From contig UBTA01000030.1 in assembly GCA_900468065.1 (NCBI GenBank), positions 33,311 to 97,310 of the forward strand: a DNA stretch of 64,000 bases, in the 5' to 3' direction. This document shows positions 7,883 through 16,397 of this stretch, piece by piece. The notes beneath the pieces were generated by a model. The model was not told where the DNA came from. It worked only from the letters and a program-made list of their open reading frames with translations, and made no database searches. The translations under genes were made by a program, and so were the position numbers. The stretch comes from Hyphomicrobiales bacterium. GTDB taxonomy: Bacteria; Pseudomonadota; Alphaproteobacteria; Rhizobiales; Rhizobiaceae. Numbering within the stretch: position 1 is the stretch's first letter; each line of letters starts with the position of its first letter.

Positions 7883-8497
7883 ATGACCGACGATATAAAC
7901 AAACACGGTGCTGAAGCGAACGCGGACGAAGCTGCTGCCGCCTATGCGGAAGCCGCCGACGAGCAGGTCGATACCGCCGTTTCCGAGCCGGATCCGTTGG
8001 AGCTTGCCAAGGCTGAAGCCGCCGACATGCGCGACCGTTATCTGCGCCTTGCCGCCGAGATGGACAACCTGCGCCGCCGCACCGCCCGCGACGTCAAGGA
8101 TGCAAAATCCTATTCCGTCGCCGGCTTTGCCCGCGACATGTTGGCCGTGTCCGACAACCTGCGCCGCGCGCTCGATGCCATTCCGGCGGAAGCCCGCGAG
8201 GCCGGCGATGTTGGCTTCAACGCACTGATCGAAGGCGTCGAGATGACCGAACGTGCCATGCTGTCGGCGCTTGAGCGTCACGGCGTCCAGAAGCTGGAGC
8301 CGGTTGGCCAGAAGTTCGACCCGAATTTCCATCAGGCAATGTTTGAAGTTCCGAACCCGGAAGTTCCGAACAACACCGTCGTCCAGGTCGTTCAGGCCGG
8401 CTACACCATCGGCGAACGCGTCCTGCGCCCCGCCATGGTCGGCGTCGCCAAGGGCGGACCGAAGATCGTTGCTGCGGACGAAACACCGGCGGCTTGA
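7883..8497 (+). CDS. grpE: Nucleotide exchange factor GrpE
   Basis: A 204-residue GrpE. The long N-terminal coiled-coil helix includes [22 protein letters not shown], followed by the beta-rich head with [13 protein letters not shown] and the C-terminal [20 protein letters not shown] signature. GrpE releases ADP from DnaK and acts as a thermosensor. The start ATG 7883 is preceded by GGAG seven bases away; upstream codons in the same frame (from 7814) do not match the family. It is likely cotranscribed with hrcA, as in many rhizobia, unless the hairpins in the gap attenuate transcription. Confidence 0.95.
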   Translation: MTDDINKHGAEANADEAAAAYAEAADEQVDTAVSEPDPLELAKAEAADMRDRYLRLAAEMDNLRRRTARDVKDAKSYSVAGFARDMLAVSDNLRRALDAIPAEAREAGDVGFNALIEGVEMTERAMLSALERHGVQKLEPVGQKFDPNFHQAMFEVPNPEVPNNTVVQVVQAGYTIGERVLRPAMVGVAKGGPKIVAADETPAA

Positions 8498-8549
8498 GAC
8501 TGAGGTCGCTCGATGCCAAGCATCGGGCGATAACTGCCGAACCGACTTC

Positions 8550-8586
8550 CTGACGCCCATCCCCGAATTGAGGTGATGGGCGTCAG
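8550..8586. terminator. 12-bp stem hairpin between convergent genes
   Basis: CTGACGCCCATC (8550-8561) pairs with GATGGGCGTCAG (8575-8586). It overlaps the stop codon of the leftward ThDP-enzyme gene and lies 52 bp after grpE. There is no U-run on either strand, so it is at best a 3'-end stabiliser or imperfect bidirectional terminator. Confidence 0.45.
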
Positions 8587-10136
8587 ATAACGGCTTCTAT
8601 CAAAAAGGGGCCGTGACGCGACAGGGCGTGGTCGAGAAGACCCGTGAATTCCTCGCAGGTACGCGCACGTGCCGCTTCGACGCCCATTCCCTTTGCCATC
8701 GACACCCAGTCCAGCGACGGATTATCAAGATCCAGCATCCTCCGGGCGTTTTCTCCGATCGCCTGAACACCGACGTTGCGCATTTCTCCATGCAGCACTG
8801 CGTAGGTGCGGTTGGCAAAGATGATCGTGATGATGTCGAGATTTTCCCGGGCCTGGGTCCACAATCCCTGAACGGTATACATCCCGCTGCCATCAGCCTG
8901 CAGGTTCAAAACCTTTCGGTCAGGGCAGGCGATCGCGGCGCCGATGGACAAGGGGATACCGATACCGATGGCGCCGCCGGTATTCATCATGAAGTCATGT
9001 GGTGCCGATTGTTCCGAGAGTGAAAAGAACCTTCGCGCGGAGGTGATAGCTTCATCGCAAACGATGGCGTTGTCCGGAAGTTTTTGCGCCACGATCACCG
9101 AGATTGCGTCTTCGGTAAGTGCTCCGCTGGGCCGCCCTTCATTTGCGGTTATCTTCGTCTGTGGCACTGCCTGCGAGCTTTTGATCCCCAATTCGTCCCG
9201 AAGTGCCTCCAGCGCCGTTTTCAGGTCCTCGCCATGGACTGCCAAGGTCACGACCTGGCAGTCTTTGTGCACGAGCCGTCCGGGCTTGCCCGGGTATGCG
9301 AAGAAAGCAACCGGCTCCGGTGCGCCGACGAGGATGAGAACGTCAATATCTGCCAGCACCTCCAATGCCGCGTCGATCGGGTACGGAATGCGGGTTGTGG
9401 CGACACGGCCGGCACCGCGCTGCATATGTGCCACCTGCACTTCGCTGAACAGGCGCACGTCGAGCGCGGCTGAGATTTGTCCGGCGATCTCCAGTGAATC
9501 GGCGTGTGCTGCCAATCCTCTGACAAGGATTGCACTCCGGCCGCGGGCCTTGCGGATCGCTTCCGCTGCGCCGCGTATTGCCTCGCTCTTGGTGGCGGAA
9601 GGCCGGGGACGGTCGATGACTGCCGACGCGGGCGGCCTTGCCTCGCCCCACGCCGCATCGCCGGGCAGAATCAGGGTTGCGATGCCCGGAGGTGACAGCG
9701 AGGCATGAACGGCGGCTTTCGTTGCGGTGGCAACGTCGTCAGGCCCTTCGATCCGCCTTACCCAGTTGGACATCGGCGCAGCCAGGCTCTCGATGTCCGA
9801 CGTCAGGGGCGCGTCGAGAGGCAGATGGTAGGAGGCATGATCGCCGACGACGTTGATCATCGGAACGCGCGCGCGCCGGGCATTGTGCAGGTTGGCGAGC
9901 CCGTTTGCCAATCCCGGTCCCGTGTGAAGCAGCGTGGCCGCCGGCCGGTTGGTCATCCGTGCGTAACCGTCGGCAGCACCCGTCACCACGCCCTCGAAAA
10001 GCCCGAGCACACAGCGCATGTCCGGCCGGCGATCGAGAGCCGCGACAAAATGCATCTCCGACGTGCCAGGATTGGCAAAGCAGATGTTGACGTCATTCGC
10101 CAAAAGCACATCGCACAGAATATCAGCACCGTTCAT
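8583..10136 (-). CDS. ThDP-dependent acetolactate synthase-like enzyme
   Basis: A 517-residue protein of the pyruvate-oxidase/acetolactate-synthase/benzoylformate-decarboxylase superfamily. The N-terminal PYR domain has the catalytic Glu48 in VLGLFEGVVTGAADGYAR; the C-terminal PP domain carries the ThDP/Mg motif as ADGS...N (Asp415 to Asn442), with Ala where GDG is usual. It is shorter than true IlvB (about 560-590) and no small subunit gene is nearby, so biosynthesis of branched-chain amino acids is unlikely; a 2-oxo-acid decarboxylase or carboligase in a catabolic route is more plausible. It is last in a leftward SDR, lactone-oxidase, ThDP-enzyme series with a 136-bp gap before it. Confidence 0.85.
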   Translation of the reverse strand: MNGADILCDVLLANDVNICFANPGTSEMHFVAALDRRPDMRCVLGLFEGVVTGAADGYARMTNRPAATLLHTGPGLANGLANLHNARRARVPMINVVGDHASYHLPLDAPLTSDIESLAAPMSNWVRRIEGPDDVATATKAAVHASLSPPGIATLILPGDAAWGEARPPASAVIDRPRPSATKSEAIRGAAEAIRKARGRSAILVRGLAAHADSLEIAGQISAALDVRLFSEVQVAHMQRGAGRVATTRIPYPIDAALEVLADIDVLILVGAPEPVAFFAYPGKPGRLVHKDCQVVTLAVHGEDLKTALEALRDELGIKSSQAVPQTKITANEGRPSGALTEDAISVIVAQKLPDNAIVCDEAITSARRFFSLSEQSAPHDFMMNTGGAIGIGIPLSIGAAIACPDRKVLNLQADGSGMYTVQGLWTQARENLDIITIIFANRTYAVLHGEMRNVGVQAIGENARRMLDLDNPSLDWVSMAKGMGVEAARARTCEEFTGLLDHALSRHGPFLIEAVI

Positions 10137-10272
10137 GGTCAGCCTCCCATCCGCCCATTGCCGCGTGAACGCTCAAGAACGATGAGCGCCAGCTTTTTTC
10201 TACCACGCACACCGTCTCCCAACAATTTGCGTGGCAGCGCATCGTCTGTCGCGACGGCCAGACTGCATAATA

Positions 10273-11508
10273 TTACCCAAACAACTGTTTCAGATGATCG
10301 TTCAGGAATCGTCCCTCCGGATCGAGCTTGTTGCGGAGCGCCCGAAAATCCCCGGCGCGAGGATAGAGCGCCGTCACATCCTCGCTCCCTAAGAAATGCA
10401 GCTTGCCCCAATGCGGGCGGGAGCCGAACTGGCGCAGGATATCGTCCACGTCCTTGAGGTAGTTCCAATAGTCCGTGCCCGGCTGGCCGGACACCGACAG
10501 CGTGATCGAATCCTGCTCGAAGAAGGGGCTGATCCAGCCGCCATCACCGGCGGTGAAGCGGTATTCGATCGGGTAGATGCAGGTCGGGTGCTTCTCCAGC
10601 ATCAGCTTGCGCACCTCGGTGCAGGCCTGCTTGCCGTATTTGACCGGCACGGCATATTCCAGTTCGTGGAAGTTGGGCACATATTCGATCGGGTAGATTT
10701 CCGAGGAATAGGCGATCTTTTCGAACGCGCTTTCCATCGGCGGCGCATCGGTGATGTCGATGGTCTTCATCTCGCAGACGTCAGACAGGCTTGTGGTGGT
10801 CGAGACCGAGGATGTATCCGGCAGGCAGTAGCAATGGCGGCTTTCCGGCACGGGGCACCAGAAGAAGCCGAAATGCCTGTGGTTGGCAGCCAGATCGTCG
10901 TGTTGCTCCATGCATTCGTCGAAGGTGCAGCGCCACAGCTTTTCATGCAGATTGTAGCTGTCCATCACCTGCAGGGTGATTTCGGAGATGACGCCGAGCA
11001 TGCCGATGGAAACGCGGGCGGCGTTCAGCATATCCGGCTCGCTGTCGTCGATCGCCAGAATGCTGCCTTCCGGCTGCACCAGCCGCATGCCGACGATCTG
11101 CGAGGCCATATTGCCAAGCGTGAGCCCGGTGCCATGCGTTCCGGTGGTCAGCGCGCCTGCCAGCGCCTGGCTGTCGATATCGCCCTGGTTGATCATCGAC
11201 AGGCCGCTGCGCTTCAGCGCCTTGCCCAGCGTGTTGATCGTCGTGCCGGCATGGACGGAGACGCGCTTGCGGGCCGTGTCGATATGGCTGATGCCCTGCA
11301 GGCCCGACAGTGTCAGGTGCAGCCCGCTGGTCAGCGCCACGGGCGTGAACGAATGCCCCGAACCGGCGCAGCGCACGTTCAGCCCGTTCGACGTCGCCTC
11401 GCGCACCATATCCGCTAGCGCCGCCTCGCTGTCCGGAGCGCCCCGGTGCCTAACGATGCATGATTGATTTCCCACCCAGTTGCGCCAGTGGCCGCCTGAT
11501 TCCATCAT
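10273..11508 (-). CDS. FAD-linked sugar-lactone oxidase (ALO/GULO-like)
   Basis: A 411-residue VAO-type flavoprotein. Near the N-terminus VRCAGSGHSFTPVAL contains the GSGHS motif whose His (about residue 52) is the covalent FAD attachment site in several aldonolactone oxidases; then GALTTGTHGTG and, near the C-terminus, RPHWGKLHFLG, matching the HWxK active-site signature of the D-arabinono-1,4-lactone oxidase domain. It likely oxidises an aldono-lactone or polyol using O2 or another acceptor. The ATG at 11508 is chosen because GGGGAG precedes it by nine bases; an upstream in-frame ATG (11550) would overlap the SDR gene. It is 23 bp downstream of the SDR, so they are cotranscribed. Confidence 0.88.
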   Translation of the reverse strand: MMESGGHWRNWVGNQSCIVRHRGAPDSEAALADMVREATSNGLNVRCAGSGHSFTPVALTSGLHLTLSGLQGISHIDTARKRVSVHAGTTINTLGKALKRSGLSMINQGDIDSQALAGALTTGTHGTGLTLGNMASQIVGMRLVQPEGSILAIDDSEPDMLNAARVSIGMLGVISEITLQVMDSYNLHEKLWRCTFDECMEQHDDLAANHRHFGFFWCPVPESRHCYCLPDTSSVSTTTSLSDVCEMKTIDITDAPPMESAFEKIAYSSEIYPIEYVPNFHELEYAVPVKYGKQACTEVRKLMLEKHPTCIYPIEYRFTAGDGGWISPFFEQDSITLSVSGQPGTDYWNYLKDVDDILRQFGSRPHWGKLHFLGSEDVTALYPRAGDFRALRNKLDPEGRFLNDHLKQLFG

Positions 11509-11531
11509 GGTTTCGTTCTCCCCTTTGTTCT

Positions 11532-12299
11532 TCACATCGCGGTGAAGCAATTATCGACGAACAGATGCGTGCCGTTGACGAAGCTGGATTCGTCGCTGGC
11601 GAGGAACAGCGCAGCCTGCGCCACTTCCATCGGGTCGCACATCCGCCCTTGCTGGGCGGCGATCGCTGCATCGGAAACATCAACGCCGTATTTGGCAAGG
11701 CCGACCAGTTCGCGCTTGCCGTGGTCGGTGGCGATGAAGCCGGGACAGACGGCGTTGGAGCGGATGCCGCGGTCGCGGAACTCCACCGCAATCGCCCGGG
11801 CAAACATATGGCAGGCGCCCTTGGTCGTATCGTAGAGCACCTCCATCGGCGTCGCCGCCACGGCCGAGATCGATGAGGTCGAGACGATGCTGCCGCCACC
11901 GGCGGCCAGCATGCCCGGCAGCACGGCCTTAGTCATCAGGAACATCGAGCGCACGTTGACGGCCATCAGCCGGTCCCATTCGTCCTCCTCCGTCTCCAGA
12001 AAAGGCCCGACGGCCAGGATGCCGGCGTGGTTGAACAGCACGGTGATCGCCCCGAACGTATCTTCCACGGCTTTGACGGCCGTTTTGACCTCGGAAGAAA
12101 CCGAAACATCTGCCGGTGCGAAGAATGCCTGTCCGCCCTCGGCGCGGATCTGGGCGGCAACCTCTTCGCCCTTGCTGCGCGGCAGATCGACAATCCCGAC
12201 GCGGGCGCCTTCGCGGGCAAACAGCTGGGAGGCGGCGAGGCCGCATCCTCCGGCGCCTCCACTGATCAACGCGGTCTTTCCGGATAGTCTGCCTGCCAT
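11532..12299 (-). CDS. SDR-family oxidoreductase
   Basis: A 255-residue classical short-chain dehydrogenase. The nucleotide-binding loop appears as ISGGAGGCGLAASQLF with Asp in GIVDLP favouring NAD(H), the NNAG element appears as FNHAG, and the active site is SSISAV with YDTTK (YxxxK). Classical SDRs act on alcohols, sugars, polyols or 3-hydroxy acids. It is first in the leftward accessory operon, diverging from the LuxR-type regulator across 97 bp that include a palindrome, so it is probably the controlled promoter-proximal gene. Confidence 0.9.
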   Translation of the reverse strand: MAGRLSGKTALISGGAGGCGLAASQLFAREGARVGIVDLPRSKGEEVAAQIRAEGGQAFFAPADVSVSSEVKTAVKAVEDTFGAITVLFNHAGILAVGPFLETEEDEWDRLMAVNVRSMFLMTKAVLPGMLAAGGGSIVSTSSISAVAATPMEVLYDTTKGACHMFARAIAVEFRDRGIRSNAVCPGFIATDHGKRELVGLAKYGVDVSDAAIAAQQGRMCDPMEVAQAALFLASDESSFVNGTHLFVDNCFTAM

Positions 12300-12360
12300 C
12301 GCCGTTCTCCTCGTGCTTTTGCTTTCTAAGGATTATTGTTGACGCAATGGGGGCTGTCGA

Positions 12361-12376
12361 TATCCCATAAGGGATA
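12361..12376. promoter_or_regulatory. Palindrome TATCCC-ATAA-GGGATA, candidate LuxR-type operator
   Basis: Perfect 6-bp arms with a 4-bp spacer in the divergent SDR/LuxR region. A TTGACG at 12339 followed by 16 bp places the palindrome over the presumptive -10 of the regulator gene, while it lies 62 bp upstream of the SDR start. This geometry would suit repression of the regulator gene and activation of the SDR operon. Confidence 0.5.
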
Positions 12377-12396
12377 GATCGAAGACTGTCCGAAGA

Positions 12397-13221
12397 ATGA
12401 AGGTGCCGCTTTTGCTGCCAGACGAATCCCGCCAGATCGCCGCGCTGATAGATAGCCTCTCGACGCCGGCGTTCGGGGAGGCGCTCGATGCGATGCTGCG
12501 CCGGGCGGCGGCGTTCGATCTGTCCGGCGTCTTCGTCTTTCCCTATGACGCTCGGCCACTCCTGCTGCATGATGGCTATACCCGGCATGTGGCACCGCAG
12601 GCCTGGGCTGCCTATCTCGGCGGTGCCTATCTGCTCGATCCCTTCTATGTTGCCTGCAACAACCGCCATCCGGCCGGCCTTTGGCGGATGCGGGAACTGG
12701 CGCCGGATGATTTCTTCGATACGCAGTTCAGTACGTCACGCGAGGTTCACCCGTGTGTGTCGACGCAATCGGGATCGCTGGTTGAGGAGGTCGGCTTTCT
12801 GGTGCCGCTGGATGGCGGCGTCACCGCCACCTATTCGCTGATGCGGGTAAAGGGCCATCTGGGCTTCAGTGATACGGAGCTGGAAAGCCTGCGCGCCTAT
12901 GAGCCGATCGTACAGGCGGCGATCCGCGCAAGCTGGAAGCATGCGGCAGAAAGGCCGGTGCTTGTTCAAGTTGGACGCGATGACCTGATGGAGGAGGCAT
13001 TCGGAAAGCTTTGCGCCGAGCGGCTGACGCTGCAGCAGCGCAACATCGTGCGGCTGATCCTGCGTGGGCACAGCAATGGCTCGATCGGGGAAAGCATCGG
13101 TATTTCGGAAGGCACGGTGCGTATCCACCGCAAGAATATCTACAAGCGCCTGGCCATTTCCAGCCAGGCGGAGCTTTTCAGCATTTTCATCGAGCATCTC
13201 AACCAGCAAAAGCTGTATTGA
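12397..13221 (+). CDS. LuxR-family transcriptional regulator
   Basis: A 274-residue protein. The C-terminal 60 residues form a LuxR/GerE helix-turn-helix: LTLQQRNIVRLILRG, then IGISEGTVRIHRKNIYKRL. The N-terminal 190 residues are not clearly an acyl-homoserine-lactone domain (the conserved W/Y/D set of autoinducer-binding domains is not evident) nor a receiver; they look like a divergent ligand-sensing domain. It is divergent from the SDR-oxidase-ThDP operon and is its likely regulator, responding to a metabolite. The 3' end abuts ptsN (2 bp between convergent stops). Confidence 0.85.
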   Translation: MKVPLLLPDESRQIAALIDSLSTPAFGEALDAMLRRAAAFDLSGVFVFPYDARPLLLHDGYTRHVAPQAWAAYLGGAYLLDPFYVACNNRHPAGLWRMRELAPDDFFDTQFSTSREVHPCVSTQSGSLVEEVGFLVPLDGGVTATYSLMRVKGHLGFSDTELESLRAYEPIVQAAIRASWKHAAERPVLVQVGRDDLMEEAFGKLCAERLTLQQRNIVRLILRGHSNGSIGESIGISEGTVRIHRKNIYKRLAISSQAELFSIFIEHLNQQKLY

Positions 13222-13223
13222 GA

Positions 13224-13688
13224 TCAGGCCGCGTTGGAGGCCTGGTCGTCGCTGAGGAAGGCGTAGATGGCGGTTGCGGAATCCGTCGCGCGCAGACGGG
13301 CGACCATTTCCGGATCTCGCAACACGCGTGCAATCCGCGACAATGCCTTCAGATGATCGGCGCCGGCGCCTTCCGGCGCGAGCAACAGGAAGACCAGATC
13401 GACCGGCTGGTCGTCCAGCGCTTCGAAATCAACCGGCGATTCCAGACGCGCAAAAATGCCGACAATCGACGACAGATGCGCAAGCTTGCCATGCGGGATG
13501 GCAATGCCATTGCCGACACCGGTCGAGCCCAGTCGTTCGCGCTGAAGGATAACGTCGAAAATTTCACGTTCGGGTAGATCAGTGATCTTGGATGCTTTTG
13601 CCGCCAATTCCTGAAGCAACTGCTTCTTCGAATTGGCCTTCATGGCCGGAAGTATCGCATTCTGCTGCAGCAAGCCTGCCAATGCCAT
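13224..13688 (-). CDS. ptsN: Nitrogen PTS EIIA protein PtsN
   Basis: A 154-residue EIIA-Ntr. The phosphorylated His66 lies in GNGIAIPHGKLAHL, preceded by ERLGSTGVG; LVFLLLAPEGAGADHLKAL is the second family signature. PtsN is the output of the nitrogen phosphotransferase system (PtsP-NPr-PtsN) and in rhizobia affects K+ homeostasis, ABC transporter activity and nitrogen metabolism. The start at 13688 has GAGGAC eight bases upstream; the open frame further upstream (to 13811) is non-homologous. It follows hpf and rpoN on the same strand, the conserved rpoN-hpf-ptsN arrangement of proteobacteria. Confidence 0.95.
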   Translation of the reverse strand: MALAGLLQQNAILPAMKANSKKQLLQELAAKASKITDLPEREIFDVILQRERLGSTGVGNGIAIPHGKLAHLSSIVGIFARLESPVDFEALDDQPVDLVFLLLAPEGAGADHLKALSRIARVLRDPEMVARLRATDSATAIYAFLSDDQASNAA

Positions 13689-13864
13689 TCTTTTGTCCTC
13701 GTTCGCAGGTAGAAACCGCATCGCCCGGCAAAATGCCGGACGGCGGCTCCATCCATCTTTCTCTCGGCGCTTTACCGGCGGACCGTCAACGGTCTTCCAT
13801 GCGTAAACCACCAGAAAAAAGCAGACTGTCCCGAGCCGGCTGACCGGCCCGGGACATCATCCAC

Positions 13865-14440
13865 TTAGCCCTTTATATTGGCTGCGTCGATCCAGCCAAT
13901 GTTTCCATCGTTGCGTCGATAGACGATATTCAACTGTTCATTGCCAGGACTACGGAACATCAGAACGGGATCATCTGTCATGTCGAGCGCCATGACGGCG
14001 TTTGCGACAGACATCGTCTTCAGTTGTTTTGAACTCTCCGCTACGATCGTCGGTGCATAATTATCCGGAAGATCATCGTCTTCATCGGGCACTGAATCCA
14101 TAACGGTGTAGGCTACTTCAGCAAATCCAGCATGGCCATTGCCATTGTGGTGGTCCTTGAGCTTCCGCTTGTAACGGCGGATGCGCTTGGCAATCCGTTC
14201 CGACGCTGCGTCAAACGCAGCTTGCGGGTCGTTCGCTTCGCCGCTCGCCTGCAAGGCAGCACCAGAATCGAGGTGTATCTTGCAATCGGCGCTGAAGCGG
14301 GATCCAGACTTTTCCACAGTGACTTGGCTTGAATATCCTCCGTCAAAATATTTGGTTACGGCTTGTTCTATCTGATCTTCGATCCGCAGACGAAACGTTT
14401 CGCCGATTTCCATATGTTTACCGGATACACGCACACTCAT
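13865..14440 (-). CDS. hpf: Ribosome hibernation-promoting factor, long form (HPF/RaiA)
   Basis: A 191-residue long-form HPF. The N-terminal S30AE domain starts MSVRVSGKHMEIGETFRLRI and contains the basic RIAKRIRRYKRKLKDH helix that contacts 16S rRNA; after a linker, the C-terminal dimerisation domain has DDPVLMFRSPGNEQLNIVYRR and GNIGWIDA. Long HPF alone dimerises 70S ribosomes into inactive 100S particles in stationary phase. It lies between rpoN and ptsN; the 294-bp space before it holds its own candidate promoter. Confidence 0.93.
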   Translation of the reverse strand: MSVRVSGKHMEIGETFRLRIEDQIEQAVTKYFDGGYSSQVTVEKSGSRFSADCKIHLDSGAALQASGEANDPQAAFDAASERIAKRIRRYKRKLKDHHNGNGHAGFAEVAYTVMDSVPDEDDDLPDNYAPTIVAESSKQLKTMSVANAVMALDMTDDPVLMFRSPGNEQLNIVYRRNDGNIGWIDAANIKG

Positions 14441-14474
14441 GGAGTTTCCTCTCTTTTCGTGATTTGCGTAACCA

Positions 14475-14503
14475 GTCTATTCCAACCGCATCCGTCATCC
14501 AAG
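14475..14503 (-). promoter_or_regulatory. Candidate hpf promoter in the rpoN-hpf gap
   Basis: On the minus strand CTTGGA, 17 bp, ATAGAC resembles the rhizobial vegetative consensus CTTGAC-N17-CTATAT and lies 34 bp before the hpf start. The remainder of 14441-14734 has no recognisable gene. Confidence 0.4.
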
Positions 14504-14734
14504 CACTTCACGCACGCAAAAGAATTTTGCGTCAGAACGGCCTGGATTTGGAGGGATATGCTCAAGCAGGCTCTATGCCCGTACTCATTGCGGCCGCCTC
14601 ATACTACCGGTTGTTGCTGGAGTCAACGAAACAGTTAAGAAAGCCGGAATCTGGGGTCGAAAGCCCGCTGATAGCCGGGATATCGGGGATAAATATGGGC
14701 AATTGATGGGGCTGTGGTCAAGCGCTCCAAACGG

Positions 14735-16306
14735 TCAGGCGGAGACCTTGGCCATCGCCTTTTTCTCTCGTCGGCGCTGAACGGAGGAGGCGATATTCAT
14801 CGCTTCGCGGTATTTCGCCACAGTCCTGCGGGCGATGTCCACGCCTCCCTTTTTCAGGAGATCGACGATATCGTCATCCGAAAGGACAGCCTCCGGGCTT
14901 TCCAGCACGATCATGTTGCGGATGCGATGACGCACGGATTCCGCCGAGTGGCTGTCGCCGCCTTCGGCCGATCCGATCGAGACCGTGAAGAAGTATTTGA
15001 GCTCGAACAGTCCGCGCGGCGTCAGCATGTATTTGTTCGAGGTCACGCGGCTGACGGTCGATTCATGCATCTTGATGGCATCGGCGACGGTCTTCAGGTT
15101 CAGCGGCCGCAGGTGATCGACGCCGTTGATCAGGAAGGCATCCTGCTGGCGCACGATCTCGGTCGCCACCTTCATGATCGTCTTGGCGCGCTGGTCTAGG
15201 CTGCGGGTCAGCCAGTTGGCCGTCTGCAGGCAATCGGTCAGGAAGGCATGGTCAGCGCTGTTCTTCGGCGCATGACGCGAGACCGTGGCGTAATAGGTCT
15301 GGTTGACGAGAACGCGCGGTAGAGCGTCGGGATTGAGTTCCACCGCCCAGCTGCCGTCCGGCGCGGGACGCACGACGATATCCGGCACGATCGCTTCCGA
15401 AGGGCTTGCCTCGAAACCGGTGCCGGGCTTGGGGTCGAGCTTGCGGATTTCGGCAAGCATGTCGAGAAGGTCTTCCTCATCGACGCCGCAGATCCGCTTC
15501 AGGCTGGTAAAGTCACGCCGCGCCAGCAGTTCCAGATTGTCGAGCAGTGCCGCCATCGCCGGGTCGAGCCTGTTGCGGCCCCTGAGCTGGATCGCCAGGC
15601 ATTCGCTGAGCGTGCGGGCAAAGACGCCCGGCGGATCAAGCTGCTGCAGGCTGTCGAGTACCCGCGCCACATCTCCTGTTGCACAGCCAAGACGTTCGGC
15701 CATTTCCGCGATGTCGGCGTGCAGGTAGCCGGCTTCGTCAAGCTGATCGATCAGGTGCTGGGCGATCAAAAGGTCCGCTGCGCCATGCACACTGAAAGGG
15801 ACCTGCTCGTTGAGAAAATCGCGCAGCGTCACGCGGTTGGCGACGAAATCATCGAGGTCGTAACCGTCGCTGTTCTCCCCGCCGCCGCCGGGCATGGATT
15901 TCCACTGGCTGAGCAATTCCGGCGCATCGGCGCGCTGCGGTGCCGTGTCGTCGGGAAAGACATTTTCGAAATTGGCGTCGAGCTGTTCGCTCATCCGTTC
16001 GCCGGTCGCAGACGTCGCGCTGTCGTACACGTCGCCCAGCGGATCGAATGTCGCGGCCTCTGCGTTGTCCCGGTCGCTGCGTTCGTCCTGGGTGATATGC
16101 AGGTCGTCCTTGCCGTGCTGGTCCGCACCGGTGGGCGCGTCATCATTGGCCGCGAATTCCAGGAGGGGGTTTTTCTCGACTTCCAGCTCGATGAACTGGT
16201 TCAGTTCGAAATGCGTCATCTGCAGCAGCTGTATCGACTGCATCAGTTGCGGCGTCATGGCCAGAGTCTGGCTTTGACGCAGGAAGAGGCTGGCTGAAAG
16301 TGCCAT
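14735..16306 (-). CDS. rpoN: RNA polymerase sigma-54 factor
   Basis: A 523-residue sigma-54. Region I is the Gln/Leu-rich SLFLRQSQTLAMTPQLMQSIQLLQM segment that interacts with enhancer-binding activators; an acidic region II follows (about residues 50-130); the C-terminal RpoN box ARRTVAKYREAMNI contacts the -24 element. It directs transcription of nitrogen-assimilation, C4-dicarboxylate uptake and other genes at -24/-12 promoters with NtrC, DctD or NifA. The ATG at 16306 is chosen because the rhizobial proteins start MALSASL; an in-frame ATG 14 codons upstream (16348) is unlikely. A sigma-54-type element lies about 80 bp upstream on the opposite strand. Confidence 0.96.
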   Translation of the reverse strand: MALSASLFLRQSQTLAMTPQLMQSIQLLQMTHFELNQFIELEVEKNPLLEFAANDDAPTGADQHGKDDLHITQDERSDRDNAEAATFDPLGDVYDSATSATGERMSEQLDANFENVFPDDTAPQRADAPELLSQWKSMPGGGGENSDGYDLDDFVANRVTLRDFLNEQVPFSVHGAADLLIAQHLIDQLDEAGYLHADIAEMAERLGCATGDVARVLDSLQQLDPPGVFARTLSECLAIQLRGRNRLDPAMAALLDNLELLARRDFTSLKRICGVDEEDLLDMLAEIRKLDPKPGTGFEASPSEAIVPDIVVRPAPDGSWAVELNPDALPRVLVNQTYYATVSRHAPKNSADHAFLTDCLQTANWLTRSLDQRAKTIMKVATEIVRQQDAFLINGVDHLRPLNLKTVADAIKMHESTVSRVTSNKYMLTPRGLFELKYFFTVSIGSAEGGDSHSAESVRHRIRNMIVLESPEAVLSDDDIVDLLKKGGVDIARRTVAKYREAMNIASSVQRRREKKAMAKVSA

Positions 16307-16380
16307 TCTGACGCAAAACTCCCCTTGATGATCAGAGCCGGCTCTCATCTTTTGGGGGGTGAAAATGCCGGTTCGTCAAC

Positions 16381-16397
16381 TGGCCCAAAAATTGCTT
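16381..16397 (+). promoter_or_regulatory. Sigma-54 -24/-12 element pointing away from rpoN
   Basis: TGGCCC-AAAAA-TTGCTT fits the TGGCAC-N5-TTGCW consensus, with GG and GC exactly ten bases apart. It would direct rightward transcription into the rpoN-lptB gap, where no gene is annotated on the plus strand. It overlaps the predicted vegetative promoter of rpoN on the opposite strand and may therefore serve autorepression. Confidence 0.6.
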
